Below are positions 1-7,985 of a stretch of DNA of 14,878 nucleotides, piece by piece (position 1 is the first letter of the stretch; each line of letters begins with the position of its first letter). The position numbers and the translations under genes are program-made. The DNA lies in contig JAUZOB010000046.1 of NCBI GenBank assembly GCA_030706665.1, forward strand, positions 1 through 14,878, written 5' to 3'. A model generated the notes under the pieces. That model was not told the DNA's origin and made no database searches. It saw only the letters and a program-made list of their open reading frames with translations. The stretch is from Bacteroidota bacterium (GTDB lineage Bacteria; Bacteroidota; Bacteroidia; Bacteroidales; Prolixibacteraceae).

Positions 1-810
1 AGAATCGCTGATGAAGGATTGAAGAATGAATCGGAACTTCAAAGTTATTTTATTAAGAGAATAGAAAAGATCTTAGAATCCAAAGGAAAAGAAATAATCG
101 GATGGGATGAAATTCTTGAAGGTGGATTAGCACCAGGTGCCAGTGTAATGTCATGGAGAGGGACTGAAGGAGGAATCGCTGCAGCGAAGGCAGGTCACGA
201 AGTCGTTATGACTCCTGACTTGTATTGTTATCTGGATCACATACAAGGAGAATTTAATATTGAAAAGATCTATTCAGGTGGTGCTGGTTTGAGAATCTCT
301 GATTTATATAAATTCGAACCGTGTCCGGAAGAAGTTGATCCGAAGTATATTCTTGGTGGACAAGGAAATTTATGGACAGAATTTATCCCTAATGAACGTA
401 GGGCTGAATATATGACATGGCCAAGAGCTATTGCCATGGCAGAGACTTTATGGTCTCCAAAAGAAAAGAGAGATTGGGATAATTTTGTGCCTCGCCTGGA
501 AGCTCAATTACCTCGTTTGGAAAAAGCAAAAATAAATTATGCTCCCAGTATGTATGATTTATACATTGTTCCTGTTAAAGATAAAGATGGGAATATGCAG
601 TTGACCTTTAAAACGGAAATAAAAGGATTAGACGTTTATTATACTTTCGACTTTACTTTCCCTGATAACTATTCAAAAAAATACGAACAGAAACCTGTCG
701 ATATTCCTGATGGTGCTTCAGATGTTTGGGCAATCACTTATCGGAACGGAAAACCAATTGGCCGCTTAATGATAATTGGCCTTGATGAACTAAGACAACG
801 ATTAAAATAA
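1..810 (+). CDS. GH20 beta-N-acetylhexosaminidase, 3' part (5' end outside window)
   Basis: The reading frame is open from base 1 and ends at TAA 808-810, so this is the C-terminal ~269 residues of a larger protein. It matches the second half of the GH20 (beta/alpha)8 barrel: GWDEILEGG (from base 100), SWRG (tgg at 154), YLDH (from 229) and GGQGNLWTE (358-381). In characterised GH20 enzymes such as Streptomyces SpHex, the Tyr and Asp of Y-x-D and the Trp and Glu of W-T-E line the -1 subsite that holds the N-acetylhexosamine. The catalytic Asp-Glu pair would lie upstream of the window. After the barrel, residues coded from about 540 on form a small C-terminal beta domain of the type seen in Bacteroidota GH20 proteins. 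The enzyme should release terminal GlcNAc or GalNAc by substrate-assisted catalysis, probably in the periplasm. The TTG at 19 is not the true start. Family assignment is firm; sugar specificity is not visible. Confidence 0.93.
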   Translation, partial: RIADEGLKNESELQSYFIKRIEKILESKGKEIIGWDEILEGGLAPGASVMSWRGTEGGIAAAKAGHEVVMTPDLYCYLDHIQGEFNIEKIYSGGAGLRISDLYKFEPCPEEVDPKYILGGQGNLWTEFIPNERRAEYMTWPRAIAMAETLWSPKEKRDWDNFVPRLEAQLPRLEKAKINYAPSMYDLYIVPVKDKDGNMQLTFKTEIKGLDVYYTFDFTFPDNYSKKYEQKPVDIPDGASDVWAITYRNGKPIGRLMIIGLDELRQRLK

Positions 811-827
811 GAGGATTAGTTAGCAAT

Positions 828-941
828 CAGAAATGATTTGGATCTGGACTGTTGGATGTTAAAATTGTTAATAGTTAGAGATTCATCTTCAATTAAAGCA
901 ATGTATAAATACAATTCACGTTTAGAGATAAATCATTTCTG
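828..941. repeat. 12-bp perfect inverted repeat enclosing the leader of the next gene
   Basis: CAGAAATGATTT at 828-839 is exactly complementary to AAATCATTTCTG at 930-941, with 90 bases between. It starts 18 bases after the GH20 stop and ends 25 bases before the next ATG, so in a co-transcript it could close a long-range stem around most of the 155-base gap. No U-tract follows, so it does not look like a terminator. No TAnnTTTG promoter box was found in this gap. Function unknown; it could be an RNA structure, a relic of a small element, or chance. Confidence 0.4.
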
Positions 942-965
942 TATTAAAATAATATCTGTAAAATT

Positions 966-2657
966 ATGAAGTTAGTCAAAAACCAAGTTCGTGTCATTTC
1001 TTTGGGAGTGCTTCTTTTAATGGGGGTGAACTCTTTCTTGTATGCTTCGAAGAAGCAAAATGATGTAAAAAAGATAGACCCAAAACCCCATATTGTAAAT
1101 ATCATCAATTTTATACGACTGTGTGAACCAAGAGTGGCAGAAATAACAGAAGATGTGTTATTTCAAACAGTTGTAAAGCAAACTGAGATAATGAGAAAGA
1201 ATAATCTGAAAGGAACCTTTCTCCTTCAGTACGATGCCTTAATGGATTCCCGATATCAAAAGCTCTTTAAAAATATGCCCGATAGCCTCTTTGAAGTTGG
1301 TGCATGGTGGGAACTTCCACAACCACTTATTGAGAATTCGGGATTAAAGTGGAGAGGAAGATATCCTTGGGATTGGGCTGCCAATGTCGGTTTCTCTATC
1401 GGCTATACCCCTCAGGAAAGAGAGAAAATTGTTGATACTTATATGGCTGACTTTAAAAAAATATATGGGCATTATCCGAAATCTGTCGGGTCATGGTTTA
1501 TAGATGCTCATTCTTTGAATTATATGTATAAAAAATACGGGATTGTAGCTTGTTGTATGTGTCGTGACCAGATTGGTACAGATGGATATACCCTTTGGGG
1601 AGGATATTGGAATCAGGCTTATTATCCTAGTGTCAAAAATGAACTGATGCCTGCCCAAAATCCGGAAAATCAAATTCCGGTTCCTGTATTCAGAATGCTG
1701 GGAAGCGATCCGGTCCGTCAATATGACGATGGATTAGGTTCGGATTGGCAAGGTGTCTCAACACTTGAACCTTCTTACGAAAATGGAGGCGGAGATGCTA
1801 CATGGGTCAATTGGTATTTTAATGAGTTCACCAAGCGCGCTTGCATGGAATATGCTTATGTGCAGGTAGGGCAAGAAAATTCTTTTACTTGGGATAGAAT
1901 GTCAAAAGGATATGAGATACAAATTCCTTTAGTTGCTAAGTTAAGAGACGAGAATAAAATTCAGATTAAAACATTGGCTGAAGCAGGGAAATGGTTCCAT
2001 AATCGTTACAAAACAACACCTTCAACTTCAGTTACAGTACAAGAAGATCTCAACGGCAGTGATCGTAAAACAGTTTGGTTCAATAGTCGGTTCTTCAGAA
2101 CCAACTTATTATGGGAAAAGGGAACACTTCGATTCCGTGATATTCATATGTTTGATGAAAAACTACCTTCCGATTATTTGACACAAAAAGGACTTACTTC
2201 TAATTGCTCTTTCTTCACCCTTCCATTTGTTGATGGCTATGTGTGGAGTACACCGGATACGATTGCTGGATTAAGATTCAAATTTTTTGTAAAAGATCAG
2301 GAAATACAAATATCCGGAGGTAATCCTATTATAACGGATTCGATTCCCGGAAAGCTGCATATTGTATGGCCATTATTGCCTTTCTCTGGGAATCTGGTGA
2401 TAGATTTAACAGAGCGTGAAATGCAAATAAAACTTGAAGGGAAAGGACCGGATAAATGGTATCTTGATCTTACTACCGCGAATAGTGCGAAATTGCCTTT
2501 TGATAAAATCAGTAGTCAGCGTGTCGATTGCACATTTAAAGACTTGGCTTATCATGTAATTGCGAAAAAGGGATATTTTGACAAGCCACAAGAGAATGTG
2601 GTATTCAGAATTAAACCACACTCTAATACTATAAAATTGGACTTCTCTGAGAGATAA
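966..2657 (+). CDS. Exported protein with polysaccharide deacetylase-like / GH57-like barrel
   Basis: 563 residues beginning with a clear signal peptide (basic N-terminus, hydrophobic LGVLLLMGV, small residues near residue 28). Residues ~40-330 read like the (beta/alpha)7 glycoside hydrolase/deacetylase superfamily: an early strand (HIVNIINFIR), a GTFLLQYD strand after the first helices, then GYTPQEREKI, GHYPKSVGSWFIDAHSL and KKYGIVACCMC, the usual 'helix, Tyr-Pro, strand, helix, Tyr-Gly' rhythm of that fold. The canonical NodB signature is absent: no TFDDG on the first strand and no H-x3-H; the equivalent place reads EVGAWWELPQ. Residues ~350-563 look all-beta. It may be a hydrolase, a deacetylase with unusual residues, or a catalytically inert binding protein. 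It lies 155 bases after the GH20 gene and is followed by a strong terminator, so it is probably the last gene of that transcript. I do not recognise a named family; fold assignment is by pattern only. Confidence 0.75.
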   Translation: MKLVKNQVRVISLGVLLLMGVNSFLYASKKQNDVKKIDPKPHIVNIINFIRLCEPRVAEITEDVLFQTVVKQTEIMRKNNLKGTFLLQYDALMDSRYQKLFKNMPDSLFEVGAWWELPQPLIENSGLKWRGRYPWDWAANVGFSIGYTPQEREKIVDTYMADFKKIYGHYPKSVGSWFIDAHSLNYMYKKYGIVACCMCRDQIGTDGYTLWGGYWNQAYYPSVKNELMPAQNPENQIPVPVFRMLGSDPVRQYDDGLGSDWQGVSTLEPSYENGGGDATWVNWYFNEFTKRACMEYAYVQVGQENSFTWDRMSKGYEIQIPLVAKLRDENKIQIKTLAEAGKWFHNRYKTTPSTSVTVQEDLNGSDRKTVWFNSRFFRTNLLWEKGTLRFRDIHMFDEKLPSDYLTQKGLTSNCSFFTLPFVDGYVWSTPDTIAGLRFKFFVKDQEIQISGGNPIITDSIPGKLHIVWPLLPFSGNLVIDLTEREMQIKLEGKGPDKWYLDLTTANSAKLPFDKISSQRVDCTFKDLAYHVIAKKGYFDKPQENVVFRIKPHSNTIKLDFSER

Positions 2658-2669
2658 GCCTTTTTTGTT

Positions 2670-2715
2670 ATGAGCTCAATTCTCTCTATTAGAGAAAATT
2701 GAGCTCATTGTTTTT
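2670..2715 (+). terminator. Strong intrinsic terminator after the deacetylase-like gene
   Basis: An 18-bp stem pairs 2670-2687 (ATGAGCTCAATTCTCTCT) with 2691-2708 with a single C/A mismatch and a 3-base loop (att). It is followed by TGTTTTT at 2709-2715. It begins 13 bases after the stop at 2657. The opposite side carries an A-run on the minus strand, so it should work for + strand transcripts only. It would separate the GH20/deacetylase-like transcript from the rhamnosidase gene 33 bases downstream. Confidence 0.85.
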
Positions 2716-2747
2716 AAAGAATACATCAAAGAAAAGACGAATTACAG

Positions 2748-5459
2748 ATGAAAATGAATTTGTTAAGAGCTGTGCTTTTTTTCTTTTGCGAAGCATTGCT
2801 AATACAATCTTTCGGACAGAATCTTTGTAAACCTGTTGATCTGAGATGCGAATACCGAAGTAATCCGCTTGGACTTGATGTTACGCAGCCCAGATTATCA
2901 TGGAGAATCAATGATGATCGGAGAGGTGCCTCTCAGACTGCGTACAGAATTTTGGTGGCATCTGATTCATTACTCTTATCAACGGGGAAAGCTGATGTCT
3001 GGGATTCAGGGAAGAAGCATAGTTCTCTGACAAGTTCAATCCTATATAATGGACGTCCCTTGCAACCTGATAAACAATATTTCTGGACAGTGATTGTATG
3101 GGACAAAAACGGAAGGCCAACGGTTTCGTCAACTATTGCATGTTGGAATACCGGCCTCTTTGGTCTAAAGGATTGGAAAGGTAATTGGATTGATGACGGA
3201 CAAGACATAAATTATAAACCGGCACCCTACTTTCGGAAAACTTTTAGTGTAAAAAAGAAAGTTAAAAGAGCATTAGCTTATATCTGTGGCCTGGGTTATT
3301 ATGAATTAAGCCTGAACGGGAAGAAAGCAGGAGATCATATGCTTGATCCGGGATATACCCGTTTTGATAAGACTGCTCTGTATGCTACTTATGATGTTTC
3401 CTCTCTTCTGAAGGAAGGAGAGAATGCAATAGGTGTAATCTTGGGAAACGGATGGTATAACGAACAATCTAAAGCTGTCTGGTATTTTGATAAAGCACCA
3501 TGGAGGGGCAGACCGAGATTTCTTTTTAATCTGTCAATAGAATATGAAAACGGAGAAAAAGAAATCATTTGTACTGATCCTTCCTGGAAAGTCGGTACCG
3601 GACCAATCGTGTTCAATAATATCTATTCCGGTGAAAAATACGATGCGAGATTGGAACAAGTCGGATGGAATACCATGGGCTTTGACGATCATTCATGGAA
3701 ACAGGCTACCGCAATTTTACCACATGAAGGACGTATAAAATCTCAGCTTATGCCGCCCATTCGGATAACTGCAGAGTTAAAGCCGAAAACATTTATAAAA
3801 ATAAATTCTACTACCTTTTTATATGACTTAGGTCAGAATTTCGCAGGAGTTAGTAAACTTCATGTCAAAGGCGAGAGCGGAACTGTTCTGAGAATCAAAC
3901 ATGGAGAACGATTAGATGCTAAAGGACGATTGGATAATCAGATAATTAACCAGTATTATAGCTTTGAAGATCCGGAAGAACAGGGGCAGACCGATATCTA
4001 TATCTTAAAAGGGGAAGGTGAAGAAGAATATACCCCCCGTTTTACTTACCATGGGTTCAGATATGTTGAAATCACTTCCGATAAACCGGTTGAACTCAAT
4101 AAAGAAGATTTAGAAGGAATGGTCATGCATACGGATCTTACCCCTCTCGGAAACTTCGAGTGTTCTAATCCTTTAGAGAATGCAATCTGGAGCGCAACAA
4201 ATTGGTCTTATTTGTCTAACTTATTTAGTATTCCTACCGACTGCCCTCATCGTGAGAAAAACGGATGGACCGGGGACGGGCATATTGCTGCTGAATTTGG
4301 GCTGTTCAATTATGACGGGATCTTATTTTATGAGAAATGGATCAATGATTTTGCCGATGAACAACGAAACAGCGGAGAGGTTCCGGGTATTATACCAAGT
4401 TCCGGTTGGGGATATTCCTGGGGTAACGGACCTGCCTGGGATAGCGGATTGTTATTGATCCCATGGTACCTTTATCAGTACTATGGAGACGAAGATCTGA
4501 TTCGACTACATTACGAAAATTATAAACGATATGTCGATTTTCTGACCTATCGGTCAAAAGATAATCTGGTCGATATTGGTTTGGGAGATTGGGTACCCTG
4601 GAAAACAGAGACCCCTGTTGAATTGACTTCTTCCTGTTATTATTATATGGATGCCCTTTTATTATCTAAGTTCTCAGGAATGACCGGAAGGACAGAAGAA
4701 GAATCGTATTATAAAAAGTTGGCCACGAAGATAAAAGACGCAATAAATAGAAAATACTTTAATCGGGAAAAAGGAATTTATGCGAATGGAAGCCAGACGG
4801 CTTTAAGTGCAGCCCTGTATTTCGGTATCGTGCCGGAAGAGATGCAGGAGAAAGTGGGATTGTCCCTTGCTCAGTCAGTGAAAGATAATGGAAATAGTCT
4901 GGATGTAGGTTTATTAGGAAGCAAGTATTTGTTAAATGCACTAAGCAACACCGGACATTCTGATTTAGCTTATCTGGTAGCATCGAAAGATACACAGCCT
5001 TCCTGGGGGTGGTGGATCAAGAATGGTGCAACTACATTGCATGAAGACTGGAAATCGGAGAGCTCACTCAATCATATCATGATGGGAGAAGTGAGTGCAT
5101 GGATGATGAGAACTTTGGCAGGGATCAATATAGATCCTGCGAATCCCGGATTTAAGAATATTATCATCAAACCCCGTTTTGTTTCCGGATTAAATCATGC
5201 AAAAGGAAGTATGAATAGTATTCATGGAGAGATTGTTTCTGAATGGACCAAAGACGGTGATATGATTATCCTAAATCTTAGAATTCCTGCAAATACTACT
5301 GCAGTCCTTTATTTGCCTGAAACTGCAGGAAGACAAATCTTTGAAGGAGAGAAGCTCTTGGGTGCAAAATCGATAAAGGGTATTCAGTTTTTATCAAAAG
5401 CTGAAGGATGCTTAGTTTATCGTATTGCTGCAGGGACCTACTCTTTTAAAATGAAGTAA
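2748..5459 (+). CDS. GH78 alpha-L-rhamnosidase, exported
   Basis: 903 residues, full length for Bacteroidota GH78. A signal peptide (MKMNLLRAVLFFFCEALLIQ, cleavage near FGQ) targets it to the periplasm or surface. Domain order: N-terminal fibronectin-like beta domain (~25-150, PVDLRCEY and NPLGLDVTQPRLSW), jelly-roll domain (~155-330, with LGYYELSLNG and DPGYTRFDK), a second beta domain (~340-465, DLGQNFAG, HGFRYVE), the (alpha/alpha)6 catalytic barrel (~470-800) and a C-terminal beta domain. The catalytic motif DCPHREKNGWTGD begins at D498, giving E503 as general acid and D510; GATTLHEDW supplies E766 as general base. These match Asp567/Glu572/Asp579/Glu841 of Bacillus RhaB as I recall them. 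It removes terminal alpha-L-rhamnose from oligosaccharides or glycosides. Only 33 bases separate the upstream terminator from the ATG, leaving little room for a promoter, and no TAnnTTTG box was found there, so expression may depend on read-through or an atypical promoter. Confidence 0.96.
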   Translation: MKMNLLRAVLFFFCEALLIQSFGQNLCKPVDLRCEYRSNPLGLDVTQPRLSWRINDDRRGASQTAYRILVASDSLLLSTGKADVWDSGKKHSSLTSSILYNGRPLQPDKQYFWTVIVWDKNGRPTVSSTIACWNTGLFGLKDWKGNWIDDGQDINYKPAPYFRKTFSVKKKVKRALAYICGLGYYELSLNGKKAGDHMLDPGYTRFDKTALYATYDVSSLLKEGENAIGVILGNGWYNEQSKAVWYFDKAPWRGRPRFLFNLSIEYENGEKEIICTDPSWKVGTGPIVFNNIYSGEKYDARLEQVGWNTMGFDDHSWKQATAILPHEGRIKSQLMPPIRITAELKPKTFIKINSTTFLYDLGQNFAGVSKLHVKGESGTVLRIKHGERLDAKGRLDNQIINQYYSFEDPEEQGQTDIYILKGEGEEEYTPRFTYHGFRYVEITSDKPVELNKEDLEGMVMHTDLTPLGNFECSNPLENAIWSATNWSYLSNLFSIPTDCPHREKNGWTGDGHIAAEFGLFNYDGILFYEKWINDFADEQRNSGEVPGIIPSSGWGYSWGNGPAWDSGLLLIPWYLYQYYGDEDLIRLHYENYKRYVDFLTYRSKDNLVDIGLGDWVPWKTETPVELTSSCYYYMDALLLSKFSGMTGRTEEESYYKKLATKIKDAINRKYFNREKGIYANGSQTALSAALYFGIVPEEMQEKVGLSLAQSVKDNGNSLDVGLLGSKYLLNALSNTGHSDLAYLVASKDTQPSWGWWIKNGATTLHEDWKSESSLNHIMMGEVSAWMMRTLAGINIDPANPGFKNIIIKPRFVSGLNHAKGSMNSIHGEIVSEWTKDGDMIILNLRIPANTTAVLYLPETAGRQIFEGEKLLGAKSIKGIQFLSKAEGCLVYRIAAGTYSFKMK

Positions 5460-5660
5460 AAATCTGTCTTAATAGGGTACTATTGAGTATGTTGGTAACT
5501 GTTCGCGATGTGAATTGAAATATGACATTTGAACCTTCTCCGGGGTTAAGGAATCATAGGAATGTATGACAATTAGGAGCAAAAATATAATTACAGAAAA
5601 CGGTATTTTAAATTAAACACGATAAAGAACTAACTGAGATAATTATTAAAAAAGCAAAAA

Positions 5661-7841
5661 ATGATGAGAATTCCATTAAACATGGCAAATCATAAATCGA
5701 AGAGATTTTCTACAAGAGATTTGTGGTTAATTATAATCATTTCTTTTTTTAGCCTTTACTGGAATAAGGGTTATGCAAAAGAGTTGAATTTGCATCTTAC
5801 AGGTAAAGCTGTAAAGACTTCGGTCCTGTTACCGACAAATACTTCAACGATTATTAAATATGCGGTAGATGATATCCAAAAGGATTGCAAGGAAGCTACC
5901 GGTTCTGCTTTTATTGTAGAATCTCAATTACCTGCTAACGCGACAACTGTTATTATCCCGTTTGAAGTTTCAAATATCCCAATGGAGGTTGCAACCTTGG
6001 AGAAAGAGGGGAAGGTCGATTTTTCATCTCTTCAGGGCAAATGGGAAAGCTATGTTATCAAACCTCTTAAGGATCCTTTCAATAAAGGTTATAATGTATT
6101 GTTGGTTGCCGGAAGTGATGGCCGTGGTGCCATGTATGGATTGTATGATATCAGTGAGAAGGTTTTTGGAACTGACCCTCAAAAACTATGGACCGATGCC
6201 AAACCGAAGAAAGTTTCGAATGCTGTCTGGAATTTTGGAACGGTCACCAAGGGTGAGCCTACTTTTAAATACCGGGGGTGGTTCGTGAATGATGAAAATT
6301 ATCTTCTGTCATGGAAAGGCCCGAATAAAGATGATATGCGTATTGAACCGGAAGTCTGGGCGGATATATTTGAGACAATGTGCCGAATGAGGGCAAACTT
6401 CTATACGATTATCGAGTACGGATGGTCTCCCGATTCTACAACTTTAAAATTAGCCAATGACCGGGGGCTATCCGTAATGGGCTCGCATATGCATATGCTT
6501 ATAGCAAATACATCACATGAATGGGGCCCTTTTGTGCAAAATAAATACGGGAAGGATCTTCCATATGATTGGAGTACTAATCGGGACGAAATGATTTCAT
6601 TCTGGGAAGAATCCGTGAAGAAGTATAAAGATTATCTGGCAATCTGGCCAGTTGGATTAAAGTCATGGAATGACCGTGATTTCTGTGAAACAGACCCGGG
6701 CTCACCAAGAACTCCTGAAGGCAGGACTATTTTTACCAATGATGCGATTAGAGAACAAACAAAGTTGCTGGATAAATATCTTGATCCTTCCAAGGGAAAA
6801 CCAATCTGTTCCTATGTGATGAGAGGTGATCCTGTTCTTCAGTATCATACCGGGAAGTTGAAATTCCCGGAAAACACAGTTATTCTTTGGCCTGATAATC
6901 CTTCATTTGGGATGATGGGCGAGGTCCCCACAAAAGAAGACTTTGCAAGGAATCCGTTGCATGGGATCTTTTTTCATTTGACTTATTGCGATAATCAGTG
7001 GGTGCAGTGGACTCCTTTAAAACAAGTCCAACATGAACTTTTAAAGGCTGTTAATGCCAATGCGACTACGATGGCTGAATTTAATGTTGGTGACATCCGG
7101 GAACTTCCATTAAAAATATCCATGGCGATGGATGTTACAAACAATGCAAAACCTTGGAAAGCCAATCCGGACTATTGGAGAACTTTTACCGAAAGCTGGT
7201 GTAAAAAACAATATAGCTCTTCCAATGTAAAAAAGATAGTTGACCTTTATGAAAAGTACTGGGGAATGGAAATGCCCTGCCGAAGTACTATTGTTGTAGA
7301 GAGTATCTCCTGGTATACCGTTATGCCTGGGAATATTTTGGATTCAATTAAAGGAAAATCAGATATTGGTAAAGCGATTGGGGATTATATTGCTAATAGA
7401 GTAAGAATCCCAAGTGGCGATCGTTTTGGGAAAATGGGGCTTCCTTATCTGAAAGAAACGTCACTTTCCTGGGATGTGTTATATAATCAGGTGAAAGAGG
7501 CTACTTCTCTGGTCAATTCTTCTCGTCGACAATTCTATTTTGATTCATTTACCCTGCAGGTGCAAACCTCTCGGCTTGTAAATCATTGGGGAGCTGATGT
7601 ATTATCTGCATTTGAAGCTATCGGGAAAAAGGACTTTAAAACTGCAGCCACACATTTAGAGTCAGCAACAAAATGGCTAAAGGAAATGAAAATAGAAAGG
7701 GATAAAGCTCAACATGATAAATGGGAAAATTGGTTTAGAGGAGAAGAGAATATTAGTTGGATTAACTCTTTCTGGGGATTTCATATTGATCGTGAAATTG
7801 ATACGGATCTGAAACTGGCTGCTATTTTAAAAAGTCTATGA
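5661..7841 (+). CDS. GH115-like protein (alpha-glucuronidase family), short form
   Basis: 726 residues. The N-terminus has a basic stretch then WLIIIISFFSLYW, a signal peptide ending near GYA. The start is the first of two adjacent ATGs; the ATG at 5682 is also possible. GH115 hallmarks appear in order: GSDGRGAMYGLYDISEK (~residues 150-166), EPTFKYRGWFVNDE (~199-212), the SHMHM pair (H276, H278) followed by EWGPF, MRGD (387-390), WPDN (410-413), and NVGDI (475-479). Known GH115 members remove (4-O-methyl-)glucuronic acid from xylan or related glycans. This protein ends soon after the helical region and lacks the usual C-terminal beta domain of characterised GH115 enzymes (~800-1000 residues). 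The MRGD motif continues P-V rather than the G-D I remember for the family. Activity on another uronic-acid linkage is therefore possible. It sits 201 bases after the rhamnosidase and 144 before the next hydrolase. Confidence 0.85.
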   Translation: MMRIPLNMANHKSKRFSTRDLWLIIIISFFSLYWNKGYAKELNLHLTGKAVKTSVLLPTNTSTIIKYAVDDIQKDCKEATGSAFIVESQLPANATTVIIPFEVSNIPMEVATLEKEGKVDFSSLQGKWESYVIKPLKDPFNKGYNVLLVAGSDGRGAMYGLYDISEKVFGTDPQKLWTDAKPKKVSNAVWNFGTVTKGEPTFKYRGWFVNDENYLLSWKGPNKDDMRIEPEVWADIFETMCRMRANFYTIIEYGWSPDSTTLKLANDRGLSVMGSHMHMLIANTSHEWGPFVQNKYGKDLPYDWSTNRDEMISFWEESVKKYKDYLAIWPVGLKSWNDRDFCETDPGSPRTPEGRTIFTNDAIREQTKLLDKYLDPSKGKPICSYVMRGDPVLQYHTGKLKFPENTVILWPDNPSFGMMGEVPTKEDFARNPLHGIFFHLTYCDNQWVQWTPLKQVQHELLKAVNANATTMAEFNVGDIRELPLKISMAMDVTNNAKPWKANPDYWRTFTESWCKKQYSSSNVKKIVDLYEKYWGMEMPCRSTIVVESISWYTVMPGNILDSIKGKSDIGKAIGDYIANRVRIPSGDRFGKMGLPYLKETSLSWDVLYNQVKEATSLVNSSRRQFYFDSFTLQVQTSRLVNHWGADVLSAFEAIGKKDFKTAATHLESATKWLKEMKIERDKAQHDKWENWFRGEENISWINSFWGFHIDREIDTDLKLAAILKSL

Positions 7842-7985
7842 TTTTAAAAATGGAGTATTGAAAGTTGCGCTTCTAAAAGAATATATCTGAAGATGGATTT
7901 TGACGTTTGTCTGAGTCCTGTCAGTTAGAATAACCTGTTTTGTTGTAAGTCAATAATTAGAATATATGCAATTAACTAATACCAA

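Noticed and set aside
5471..5484. Small hairpin AATAG-ggta-CTATT just after the rhamnosidase stop
   Set aside because: Only five AT-rich pairs plus a wobble and no U-tract; not a credible terminator.
5524..5531. GACATTTG as a -7 promoter box for the GH115-like gene
   Set aside because: The first base of TAnnTTTG is wrong and no TTTG-like -33 box lies 19-21 bases upstream.
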